Source: Ferruginibacter sp. (GTDB lineage: Bacteria; Bacteroidota; Bacteroidia; Chitinophagales; Chitinophagaceae). From it: a stretch of 64,000 nt of DNA. A program made the translations under genes and the position numbers. The stretch spans positions 79,827-143,826 of the forward strand of contig JAURKC010000019.1 of assembly GCA_030831945.1 (NCBI GenBank). Direction: 5' to 3'. Below, piece by piece: positions 42,326 to 49,943 of this stretch (the stretch's first letter is position 1; every line of letters begins with the position of its first letter). The notes below the pieces were generated by a model that saw only the letters and a list, made by a program, of their open reading frames with translations, was not told the DNA's origin and did not search any database.

Positions 42326-42409
42326 GCCAGTGAGTCACTCTAACGGCTGACCGACTACGGCCAGTGACTCACTCAAGCCGGTGACTCACTCAAGCCGGTG
42401 ACTCACCGG
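42326..42409. repeat. Intergenic short tandem repeat (CCGGTGACTCACTCAAG)
   Basis: Between the SRPBCC gene and the methyltransferase, a 17-base unit occurs as CCAGTGACTCACTCAAG (42361-42377), CCGGTGACTCACTCAAG (42378-42394) and a partial CCGGTGACTCACCGG (42395-42409). An inverted copy, GCCAGTGAGTCACTC, lies at 42326-42340. The repeats are clearly GC-richer than the surroundings. Confidence 0.75.
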
Positions 42410-42483
42410 GATGAAGGTGTTTATTGCCCACGTCGTCATTTTTCAGAAGGTATATTGTATTTTTGTTGCCAATTTAAAACCGC

Positions 42484-43389
42484 ATGGGCTCATTTATTAC
42501 CCGGACGAGCTGCCCCTCTTGTGGCAGCGCAGACATCATCAAGGCCTTGGCCTGTAAAGATTTCACCGTATCGAATGAAATATTTGATATTATGGAGTGT
42601 GGAGCCTGTGCCCTTCGCTTTACTCAGTCTATACCCGACCAGACTTCTATTGGAAAGTATTACCAATCCGATTCCTATATATCACATAACGACACAGAAA
42701 AGGGCTTGGTAAACAAACTGTATATAAGGGCCAGAAATTATACATTAAGCTGGAAAATGAAGCTGCTTGATAAAAGCGCAGGAAATAAAGAGTATAAAAG
42801 AGAGGTATTAGATATAGGCGCTGGAACAGGGGCCTTTGTAGATAAAGCAAGGCATTTAGGCTGGGAGGTTAATGGACTAGAACCTGATGAGGGCGCAAGA
42901 AAAATTTGTTTTGATAAATACGGAATTCAGTGCGACACCCCTGAAAAATTATTCAAACTTCCTGCTCAAAAATATGATGCAGTAACAATGTGGCATGTAC
43001 TAGAACACGTTCATCAGCTGCATGAATATTTAGATCAAATAAAGCGGGTTTTAAAAACCGGGGGCGTCGCATTGATTGCGCTACCTAATTATACTTCAAA
43101 TGATGCGGCAGAATATAAATCTTTTTGGGCCGCCTATGACGTTCCGCGCCATTTGTATCATTTTTCTCCTCAGGCAATGGGCTTTTTAGCAAGTCAACAC
43201 GGAATGACGTTGGAGTCTATGTCCCCAATGTGGCTGGACGCATTTTATATAGCGATGTTGAGCGAACAATATAAAAACAAAAAGGGTAATTTATTCGCGG
43301 CGGTTTGGAATGGCCTAAAGTCGAATGTCTTTGCAATTAAGGATAAAAAACTTTGCAGCTCCCTGGTCTATTTGCTTCGGAATGACTAG
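42484..43389 (+). CDS. SAM-dependent methyltransferase with N-terminal zinc ribbon
   Basis: A 301-residue class I methyltransferase. The first 45 residues hold a zinc-ribbon-like pair, CPSCGS and MECGACALRF, then an acidic linker. The Rossmann domain has motif I LDIGAGTGAFVDKARHLGW, followed by NGLEPDEGARKIC and MWHVLEHVHQLHEYLDQIKRVLKTGGVALIALPNY. This layout (zinc ribbon plus Methyltransf_23) is common in Bacteroidota. It methylates a small molecule, sugar or lipid head group; no gene context helps. The GC-rich repeats lie just upstream. Confidence 0.84.
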   Translation: MGSFITRTSCPSCGSADIIKALACKDFTVSNEIFDIMECGACALRFTQSIPDQTSIGKYYQSDSYISHNDTEKGLVNKLYIRARNYTLSWKMKLLDKSAGNKEYKREVLDIGAGTGAFVDKARHLGWEVNGLEPDEGARKICFDKYGIQCDTPEKLFKLPAQKYDAVTMWHVLEHVHQLHEYLDQIKRVLKTGGVALIALPNYTSNDAAEYKSFWAAYDVPRHLYHFSPQAMGFLASQHGMTLESMSPMWLDAFYIAMLSEQYKNKKGNLFAAVWNGLKSNVFAIKDKKLCSSLVYLLRND

Positions 43390-43511
43390 AAAATGAAAAA
43401 CTAGTTTAGATTATATTCTATTCCATCTAGGAGTAAAAAGAAAATTAAACAGTTTAGTTATTCTATTGTAAAAATTAAAAACTAATTTGCATTATCATAA
43501 AAAACCAACCA

Positions 43512-43799
43512 ATGAAATTCTTTAAAAAAATCTCTTTGACAGTATTTGCAGCTATTTTATTTATTGCATTAGTGTCTTTCTCTGCACAACAATACTTTAA
43601 CTTAAAATTTTCTGAAGAAGCGCTGAATAAGCATTTTCAAAATTTAACCGTGATTAAGCAAATTGCTGAAAAGAGCAATATGGCACATCAAGAGGTGTTG
43701 TTTATTTCAGCAAGCGTAGATAGTCTTCAGAAAGATATTATTGATCAAGTGAGACGCCAACAAGCGCAGCAACCGGCACCACCCGCTTCTAAAAAGTAA
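43512..43799 (+). CDS. Small exported or membrane-anchored protein of unknown function
   Basis: A 95-residue protein with an N-terminal hydrophobic segment (KFFKKISLTVFAAILFIALVSF, signal anchor or signal peptide ending SAQ), a helical middle (FSEEALNKHFQNLTVIKQIAEKSNMAHQEVLFISASVDSLQKD) and a Gln/Pro/Ala-rich tail (QQAQQPAPPASKK). Coding composition matches the neighbours, and the SP-like start is good evidence for a real gene. I cannot assign a family. A small coiled-coil periplasmic protein is one possibility. Confidence 0.5.
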   Translation: MKFFKKISLTVFAAILFIALVSFSAQQYFNLKFSEEALNKHFQNLTVIKQIAEKSNMAHQEVLFISASVDSLQKDIIDQVRRQQAQQPAPPASKK

Positions 43800-43847
43800 G
43801 CAAATTCTAGTGCTTATTAAATCGATCTATTATAAGGAATGAATTGA

Positions 43848-44765
43848 TCAAGGTAAATCTGTTGTGATTAATTCATTCCCTATCTTATCCTCTTCTTGTT
43901 CAGGAAAATCTCCAGCTTCCAATTCAATTCTTTTGGTAATATCACTCAGCGATGTAAGGCGCTGAACGGTATAGGGAATAGTGTCGAGGCCTGAGACAAA
44001 TTTCAATATATAATTATAAATACCCACCAAATTACCCGCTAAAATAGCAGACCCCATGGCTTGATGGGTAATCAATAGTGCGGCACCAATTACTACTAAA
44101 ACTAGAATCTCCATCAATCCAAAACTCCACGCTTCTTGGTCAGAAATTCTTATTTGCCAGCTACGTAAATTTTCATAGTGACGAACCATTGCCGGTTTGT
44201 TGGCCGAACTAATAATATTAACCTGATTTTCTAATTCATCGTTTTTTAAGCTATTCAGTCGCTTCATTTTCTTGCCATAAAAATAGCTGATCGCTACCAC
44301 GGGAAGTAAAATAGACAAGCAAAGCAATACTACTGCTGGGTCATAAAAGAATAACAATAATATTGACCCCAAAATATTAAAGGCGGCTTCAAAAACATAC
44401 ACTAGATCAAATTCTAAAAAGTCAATAAACTCTTTTGCTAAAGTAGAGTGCGCGCTAAGTTTTGATACTTCAGACGCATGGATTCTGCGAGATAAAAAAC
44501 GAGTTACCAATGAAGTATAAATACCAGAATAGGTTCTTGTATCTAGCATGTGCCGAATGGTGCCCGCTATCAGATATACCAGATGAACAATTGATAAGTA
44601 GATTAAACCATCGTAGCTATTTTTCAGCAAGTCATTAATAGCCATACCTAAAAAGAAAGGCCGTAACAAAGAGCCGGTCATCTCTAAGGCAAAAAGCAAA
44701 TAGGTAAGTACGAGTTGATACCGATGCTTTAGCATTAATTTTTTTAAAACTTCAAACCTAGACAT
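43848..44765 (-). CDS. ABC-transporter six-helix membrane domain without its own ATPase
   Basis: A 305-residue protein with about six membrane helices in ABC type-I exporter half-transporter style (QLVLTYLLFALEMTGSLLRPFFLGMAI, YLSIVHLVYLIAGTIRHML, ILGSILLLFFYDPAVVLLCLSILLPVVAISYF, IRISDQEAWSFGLMEILVLVVIGAALLI, ILAGNLVGIYNYILKFVSGLDTIPYTVQRL). The nucleotide-binding domain expected after residue 290 is absent, and no ABC ATPase gene is adjacent. It is preceded by the ATP-grasp/SET pair on the same strand (gap 128 bases), so it might work with their product, but no direct evidence supports this. Confidence 0.78.
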   Translation of the reverse strand: MSRFEVLKKLMLKHRYQLVLTYLLFALEMTGSLLRPFFLGMAINDLLKNSYDGLIYLSIVHLVYLIAGTIRHMLDTRTYSGIYTSLVTRFLSRRIHASEVSKLSAHSTLAKEFIDFLEFDLVYVFEAAFNILGSILLLFFYDPAVVLLCLSILLPVVAISYFYGKKMKRLNSLKNDELENQVNIISSANKPAMVRHYENLRSWQIRISDQEAWSFGLMEILVLVVIGAALLITHQAMGSAILAGNLVGIYNYILKFVSGLDTIPYTVQRLTSLSDITKRIELEAGDFPEQEEDKIGNELITTDLP

Positions 44766-44893
44766 AATCTTTTATTGGGCGCTCAGCAAATAACCTGGGG
44801 TAGTGTGTAGGAAATAAGTTGTCCAAAATCAAACCAAGTTATTATTGATGGCCTTCATTTGACTTAAAATAGGGGCGGAAGTTTAATTAGATT

Positions 44894-46387
44894 TTATTTT
44901 TCTCTTTCTGTAACTGAATTATTATTAATGCCAGTTATAAGCCCCCTACAATTACTTTGACCGCATTGACAGACAAAGGGTTCCATGTTTTCATCTAAAA
45001 AACAGGCATAGTCAAGCGTTAGCTCTTCACCCGTGGATATTTTTCTTGTGGCGATTACGTTTAATCCGAGGTATGCTGTGTTGGCATTACAGCTATGATT
45101 TTGTGGAGCCCACCCTGCAGGGTCTTGATCCCAAAGCAAAAAGACCTCCTTGCTAACGGGGTAAGCATATCTTCTAAAGTTTTCTTTATCTCTTTCCCCC
45201 CAATTTTTTGTCACATAATTTCGGGTTACGATTCTTTGAGACATTTCTTCCCCCTTAAAAACCAACTCGTTTGTTTCTAAGTCTTTAGCTGCATAAATTC
45301 CATATCCCGATATGGAATTTCCTTTCATTCGATATTTTTTTTGTTTTGTCTGGTGTCTCGCTATTCCTTCTGTTATGATGTGGCGAAGAAAATTGGCTTG
45401 GCCAAACCCATCATTTTTTAAAATATAATCAGCACTGCCTTCATAACCATCTTTATAAAAAACGGAACAAGTAAAATTAATTTCTAAAAAAAATAACTCA
45501 CCCGCATCGTCCATTCTGAAATCTAAACGAGCATAACCTACCCCATTAAAACTTTGAAAAATTTGTTCGGCGGCAGCGCGTATTTTTTTTTCAATAGCCT
45601 CATCTGTAACTGAGATATTAGCATTGGGATGTAATTCAGATGTTTTTAAAGCATAGGTTTTAAATTCTGTTGCATCGGGAAAAATATACTCAATTGGCTT
45701 AAAGCTTTTAACTCCATTTATTTCACCCGCACTGGCAGTTACCATCACTGTAAACTCTCGACCTTTAATATATTCTTCAATGAGTAGAGGGCCATATTCA
45801 TCGATGATAGAATGTGTTTTTTCTTTTAGCTCAACGAAACTTTGTACTAAACTTTTGTCGTCAATACCCAAACTGTCACCAGCTTTAGCGGGTTTAACGA
45901 ATAGGGGAAATGAAAGGTGTTGTATTTGTTTTTCTAAATTTTCTTCTTCTTCAATTAATGCATAGGCTGGTGAATGAACCCCTTCTACGTAGGCCACATA
46001 TTTCATTAATTCTTTTGGTGGGTCATACAATAAGCTAGAGGGGCCGGTGAAGGGAAGGTTCAGTAATTCAAGTGAGTATATTACATCTATTGAGGGAACT
46101 TCCCACTCCAGATATCCTTCGCATAAATTAACAAAGACATCATAGTTTTTCTTTTTTAATTCTTTTAGCTGTTTGTAAGTAGTCAATTTATTTAGCATTA
46201 CATGATCTACAATTGCTTCCGGAATAAGTTCAGCTAAATTTCTTGGAGGATCGTAATGTTGATAATCAATGTTGGTGGCAGAATAGTCGGGTTGTAATAC
46301 ACACACTTTAATAGGGAGCGTTTTATTTCCCGACAATTTTTCCAGCTTGGTAACTGGAGTATTAAAATTATATTTTACTGCGCTCAT
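44894..46387 (-). CDS. Fusion of ATP-grasp (D-Ala-D-Ala-ligase-like) domain and SET/post-SET methyltransferase domain
   Basis: A 497-residue two-domain protein. Residues 1-345 form an ATP-grasp ligase with PLFVKPAKAGDSLGI (Lys165), LIEEYIKGREFTV, and the metal-ligand strands YARLDFRMDD (Asp289) and FFLEINFTC (Glu302, Asn304). Residues 350-485 form a complete SET domain: SISGYGIYAAKDL (361-363 GYG), QNHSCNANTAYLG (NHSC 430-433), GEELTLDY with catalytic-type Tyr460, and a post-SET FVCQCGQSNCRGL (Cys473, Cys475, Cys480; with Cys433 a likely zinc site). Such motifs resemble eukaryotic lysine methyltransferases. A second ATP-grasp gene lies 81 bases upstream on the same strand. Targets of either domain are unknown. 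Confidence 0.85.
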   Translation of the reverse strand: MSAVKYNFNTPVTKLEKLSGNKTLPIKVCVLQPDYSATNIDYQHYDPPRNLAELIPEAIVDHVMLNKLTTYKQLKELKKKNYDVFVNLCEGYLEWEVPSIDVIYSLELLNLPFTGPSSLLYDPPKELMKYVAYVEGVHSPAYALIEEEENLEKQIQHLSFPLFVKPAKAGDSLGIDDKSLVQSFVELKEKTHSIIDEYGPLLIEEYIKGREFTVMVTASAGEINGVKSFKPIEYIFPDATEFKTYALKTSELHPNANISVTDEAIEKKIRAAAEQIFQSFNGVGYARLDFRMDDAGELFFLEINFTCSVFYKDGYEGSADYILKNDGFGQANFLRHIITEGIARHQTKQKKYRMKGNSISGYGIYAAKDLETNELVFKGEEMSQRIVTRNYVTKNWGERDKENFRRYAYPVSKEVFLLWDQDPAGWAPQNHSCNANTAYLGLNVIATRKISTGEELTLDYACFLDENMEPFVCQCGQSNCRGLITGINNNSVTEREK

Positions 46388-46468
46388 TTATATGAATGTT
46401 TCAACCGCTATTTTTTATAATACCTACCATCGATACTTGCCACCTTTTCATGGCGCATTTTATTTATT

Positions 46469-47542
46469 TTAACCCAATGGCCTACTTAATAAAGCCGTTT
46501 CGATAATTTTTTTAACTAGTTCTGCAAACGGTTGGTTACTCAATCTTAAAATTGCACCAATAGAAGTATAGTCTTCATCTTCGCTCAAACCACATTGTGC
46601 GTTTACTTCAAGCACATAAAATTTACCCGTTACCGAATCTTGTCGAATGTCTACCCTGGTATATCCTTTTCCTTTAGTGGCCACATAGGCATCCCAACTA
46701 ATTTTTTTTATCTCCTCCAAAAGGATTGGATCTGGTGCTTGATATTCATAGAAATTTCCGCCATTTGGCATTGGCCCCTCTTCTTCATATACTTCCCATA
46801 ACCGATCAAAACTTAATATGCGCTCTTGCTCAGGAAGGGAGGGGTGAAAAACTCTTTGTACTGGATTATAGACCGTTGCTTCGGCCGGCTGATCATAGGA
46901 CCCAACAATCAATGTAGTGTATTCGTTACCGTTAATAAACGATTCTAGCACAATTCCATCGGTGGTTAAATCCCATCCGCGATATCCCGCAAACATCAAA
47001 TCTATTTGAGCTTTCAAATCACTTACATTGTCCACTACATTTTTAATTCCTAGCCCCATACTGCCACCAGATACTGCCGGTTTTACAATTAATGGCGCTC
47101 CAAGCTTTTCGAAAATGTTATTTAAATGATGATCAGGTGTATGAATGGCCTCCCATTTTGCTGTTGGAATATTGGCTTGATCAAAAGCAATCTTCATCGG
47201 TATCTTGGAGGTGGTAATAGCATAAAAATAATCATCCGCACCTGTATAGATAAGCCCTTTTTCTTGTAATCGTTTTACAACAGAAATTCCAGGCGTACCA
47301 TTTATTTCATCTCCATCACAAATATTAAATACAATAGGAAAGACCTCACCCTTTTCTCTTTCTGCAACGATATCATCAATGATGGTAACATAATTAGCCA
47401 TTGTTACAGGCTGCCAAATCCACTCTAAAGCAAGCGCTTCAAAAGCTTGCTTGTACTCTGCAATGCTTTGGCTAAAATCATAATAGTAGTCAATATTTTC
47501 GTCGCTATTTTGTAGATAGGGCGCCAAAACCCAAACCTTCAT
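46469..47542 (-). CDS. Stand-alone ATP-grasp ligase, D-alanine-D-alanine-ligase-like
   Basis: A single-domain ATP-grasp enzyme of about 357 residues. I use ATG 47542 (MKVWVLAPYLQN) as the start; an ATG at 47587 adds 15 residues. Numbered from the longer start: EKLGAPLIVKPAVSGGSMGLG has Lys169, LESFINGNEYTTLIVG is the ATP-loop strand, and GYTRVDIRQDSVTGKFYVLEVNAQCGL supplies Asp313, Glu327 and Asn329 for magnesium. It is not the usual Ddl: the N-terminal region and NICDGDEINGTPG differ. Reaction: ATP-dependent formation of an amide or peptide bond between unknown substrates. It is upstream of the ATP-grasp/SET fusion, suggesting joint action. Confidence 0.82.
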   Translation of the reverse strand: MKVWVLAPYLQNSDENIDYYYDFSQSIAEYKQAFEALALEWIWQPVTMANYVTIIDDIVAEREKGEVFPIVFNICDGDEINGTPGISVVKRLQEKGLIYTGADDYFYAITTSKIPMKIAFDQANIPTAKWEAIHTPDHHLNNIFEKLGAPLIVKPAVSGGSMGLGIKNVVDNVSDLKAQIDLMFAGYRGWDLTTDGIVLESFINGNEYTTLIVGSYDQPAEATVYNPVQRVFHPSLPEQERILSFDRLWEVYEEEGPMPNGGNFYEYQAPDPILLEEIKKISWDAYVATKGKGYTRVDIRQDSVTGKFYVLEVNAQCGLSEDEDYTSIGAILRLSNQPFAELVKKIIETALLSRPLG

Positions 47543-47824
47543 TCTTTTTGAAGATATTTGATGGTTGGATGAAAAAGGACTTGGCATACTGGATCAGAAA
47601 AAGAAGTAAATTAATTAGTTCGAAAAACGCTATTTATTTTATAGTAAATGTATTGAAGAGGAAATTAATAAAAAAGTTATTGTGTGTTTTTTATTTAAAT
47701 ATCAGGCAGGGCCGGTTTAAAGGGTAGGTAATGAATATTAATCGCTTCTCTCATTATTAATAAATAACTTTCCTGAATGTCCTACTAAATGAAGGTATTG
47801 AGATTAATTTAGCAAAAAATTACT

Positions 47825-48061
47825 ATGTACGATGTCCCTGAAATGCCTGACCGAAATTTATTAATTCAATTGGTAAGCATGGAAATGCCTTTTGGAAAAT
47901 ACAAGGGTGTTTTACTTTGTGATTTGCCGGTTTCCTATCTTGAATGGTTTCAGCGAAAGGGTTTTCCAAAAGGTAAGTTGGGGATATTGCTATCGACTAT
48001 ATATGAAATCAAGCTGAATGGATTAGACAATCTTTTGAAACCACTGAAGCAGCTCAAATAA
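47825..48061 (+). CDS. DUF3820 family small protein
   Basis: A 78-residue protein with the DUF3820 signature MPFGKYKGVLLCDLPVSYLEWFQRKGFPKGKLGILL. The fold is small and probably binds nucleic acid or nucleotide. The occasional annotation as a quorum-sensing regulator is not supported by anything visible. Cytoplasmic; single gene, divergent from the ATP-grasp pair with a 282-base gap whose AT-rich sequence shows no obvious site. Confidence 0.8.
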   Translation: MYDVPEMPDRNLLIQLVSMEMPFGKYKGVLLCDLPVSYLEWFQRKGFPKGKLGILLSTIYEIKLNGLDNLLKPLKQLK

Positions 48062-48193
48062 AAATCATCCTAAGGAACTTAAATAAAAAGGGAATTTTCT
48101 TCGTCCTGAAAAAATAATTGGACTAACTTTATAAGAACACCTATACACCATAACTATTCCTGTTAGTAAAAGCTCATACTACAATTTTATTCA

Positions 48194-49129
48194 ATGAATA
48201 ATAGTCTCATATTAACGGTAACCCTTAATCCTGCTATTGATAAAAGTACGGTCACCGACTTAATCCAACCCGAGGCAAAGCAAAGGTGCTCTGATGTTTT
48301 AAATGAACCAGGGGGTGGAGGCATCAATGTAAGCAAGGCGTTAAAAAAACTACAAGCAGAATCAATCGCCCTTTTTCCTGCGGGCGGACACAATGGAGAA
48401 AAATTAAAAAGTTTATTGACAGCTGAAGAGATACCTTTTCACTCGATTAATTCTTCAGTAGAAACCAGAGAAAATTGGGTGGTGCTGGAGACGGAGACCA
48501 ACCACCAGTTTAGATTTACATTTCCTGGAAAATCTATTGAGGAGTTGGTTTTGAAAAACTTAATTGATGATATACTTTCTTATAGTCCTGCCTATGTTGT
48601 TGCCAGTGGTAGCTTGCCCCCAGGCTTGCCTGATTATTTTTATGGATTAATTGTTAAGACAGCAAATGCAGTTGGCGCAAAATGTATTGTTGATACATCT
48701 GGACCTGCACTGCAAGCGTTACGAGGAAAACATGCGTTTTTGATCAAGCCCAACATAAGTGAATTGTGTAAAATGCTTACTGTAGATAGGCTTCAAAATA
48801 ATGAAGTGCCCGATGCTGCACAGCAAGCGGTAAGAGATGGATTTGCAGAATTAATTGCCGTATCGATGGGACCAGATGGCGCTTGGCTCGTGACGGCTGA
48901 AAAAAAATATTTTGCTTCGGCGCCGGCAGTAAAAAAGAAAAGCACCGTAGGAGCGGGAGATAGTATGGTGGCAGGCATTACCTATATGTTACAACAGCAT
49001 CAACCCCTTCAACAAGTTATTAATTTTGGAGTGGCCTGCGGCTCTGCTGCCACCATGAATGAGGGCACTCAATTATTTAAAATAGAGGATGTACGTAAAC
49101 TATATGAACAAATAAACTCAAATAATTAA
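48194..49129 (+). CDS. pfkB: 6-phosphofructokinase, PfkB type (ribokinase family)
   Basis: A 311-residue sugar-phosphate kinase. The sequence is close to E. coli Pfk-2 over its whole length: LTVTLNPAIDKSTVTD, the substrate glycine run PGGGGINVSKALKKL, FPAGGHNGEKL, SGSLPPGLP, KPNISELCKML and the catalytic STVGAGDSMVAGIT with the base Asp. 1-Phosphofructokinase and tagatose-6-phosphate kinase share the fold, but the GGGGIN and overall similarity favour fructose-6-phosphate. Single gene. In an organism lacking classic PfkA here it could carry glycolytic flux, but only part of the genome is seen. Confidence 0.85.
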   Translation: MNNSLILTVTLNPAIDKSTVTDLIQPEAKQRCSDVLNEPGGGGINVSKALKKLQAESIALFPAGGHNGEKLKSLLTAEEIPFHSINSSVETRENWVVLETETNHQFRFTFPGKSIEELVLKNLIDDILSYSPAYVVASGSLPPGLPDYFYGLIVKTANAVGAKCIVDTSGPALQALRGKHAFLIKPNISELCKMLTVDRLQNNEVPDAAQQAVRDGFAELIAVSMGPDGAWLVTAEKKYFASAPAVKKKSTVGAGDSMVAGITYMLQQHQPLQQVINFGVACGSAATMNEGTQLFKIEDVRKLYEQINSNN

Positions 49130-49290
49130 CCAAAGCTCCAACAGTTCCTCCTGCCAAAAAAGAGGGAATTCTAGTTCTTAATCTGCAGCTAATAGACAAA
49201 AAGCACTGTGTTTTTAAAGCAACTATTGTTAAAAATTTAATCTTTTTGCTTTTTTACTGCTAACTTGCAACCCTAAAATAAACGGATCAT

Positions 49291-49806
49291 ATGGATTATA
49301 ACAGATTAGTTTCAGTAACCGGCTTAAGCGGCCTTTTTGAATTGCTTTCTTCGAAAGCAGATGGTGGTATTGTGAAATCATTAGAAGATAAGAGCACCAA
49401 ATTTGTAAGCACTCGGCTGCATAGTTTTTCTCATCTTGAAAGTATTGAAGTCTTTACATCAAAAGAAAATGTAAATCTTATTGAAGTTTTTGAAGCAATG
49501 CAAAAGAGCTCAGTAAAGCTTCCAGATACAAAGGCAGATGCAAAAGAAATCAAAGCATATTTTCAAAAAGTATACCCTGACATGGATTTCGAAAGAGTGT
49601 ATGGCAGTGATATGAAAAAGATGATTAAATGGTTCGCCCTTTTGGTTGAAAATAAAATAGAAATTAAATTATCAGATAGTCAGGAAGGGGATAGCGCTTC
49701 AGCACATGAAGTAGTTACGCCAAAAGCTAAAAGCGCAGAGCCTAAGCAAGCTGCAGTAAAAGCGGCACCTCCTAAAAAAATTAATTCACCTAGAAAAATG
49801 GCGTAA
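49291..49806 (+). CDS. DUF5606 family protein
   Basis: A 171-residue cytoplasmic protein conserved in Bacteroidota. The start MDYNRLVSVTGLSGLFELLSS, then SKADGGIVKSLEDKSTKFVS and the helix NLIEVFEAMQKSS, matches the DUF5606 opening with a small beta-barrel-like domain, and the AYFQKVYPDMDFERVYGSDMKKMIKWF segment is the second conserved block. The tail (SAEPKQAAVKAAPPKKINSPRKMA) is disordered and basic. Function unknown. Confidence 0.8.
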   Translation: MDYNRLVSVTGLSGLFELLSSKADGGIVKSLEDKSTKFVSTRLHSFSHLESIEVFTSKENVNLIEVFEAMQKSSVKLPDTKADAKEIKAYFQKVYPDMDFERVYGSDMKKMIKWFALLVENKIEIKLSDSQEGDSASAHEVVTPKAKSAEPKQAAVKAAPPKKINSPRKMA

Positions 49807-49888
49807 GTTGATTACGGTTGTGTGAAGCGACATTAAAAGTGATTGCTTTTTAACAACACCCTTAATGTTCCATTAATACCTTTGTTTT

Positions 49889-49918
49889 ACTACCGTAGTT
49901 GTTTTCAGCTACGGTAGT
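49889..49918. repeat. Perfect 10-bp inverted repeat upstream of the M3 peptidase
   Basis: ACTACCGTAG, a 10-base loop, then CTACGGTAGT. Its 3' flank CTTGTTACTACTC lacks an immediate T-run, so it could be a weak terminator for the DUF5606 gene or a structure in the peptidase leader. It overlaps an in-frame TTG, which argues against that codon being the peptidase start. Confidence 0.5.
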
Positions 49919-49943
49919 CTTGTTACTACTCAAAAATTTTTTT

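Noticed and set aside
42398..42712. Overlapping plus-strand frame across the repeats into the methyltransferase
   Set aside because: Its peptide is low-complexity and lies in another frame of a clear methyltransferase gene.
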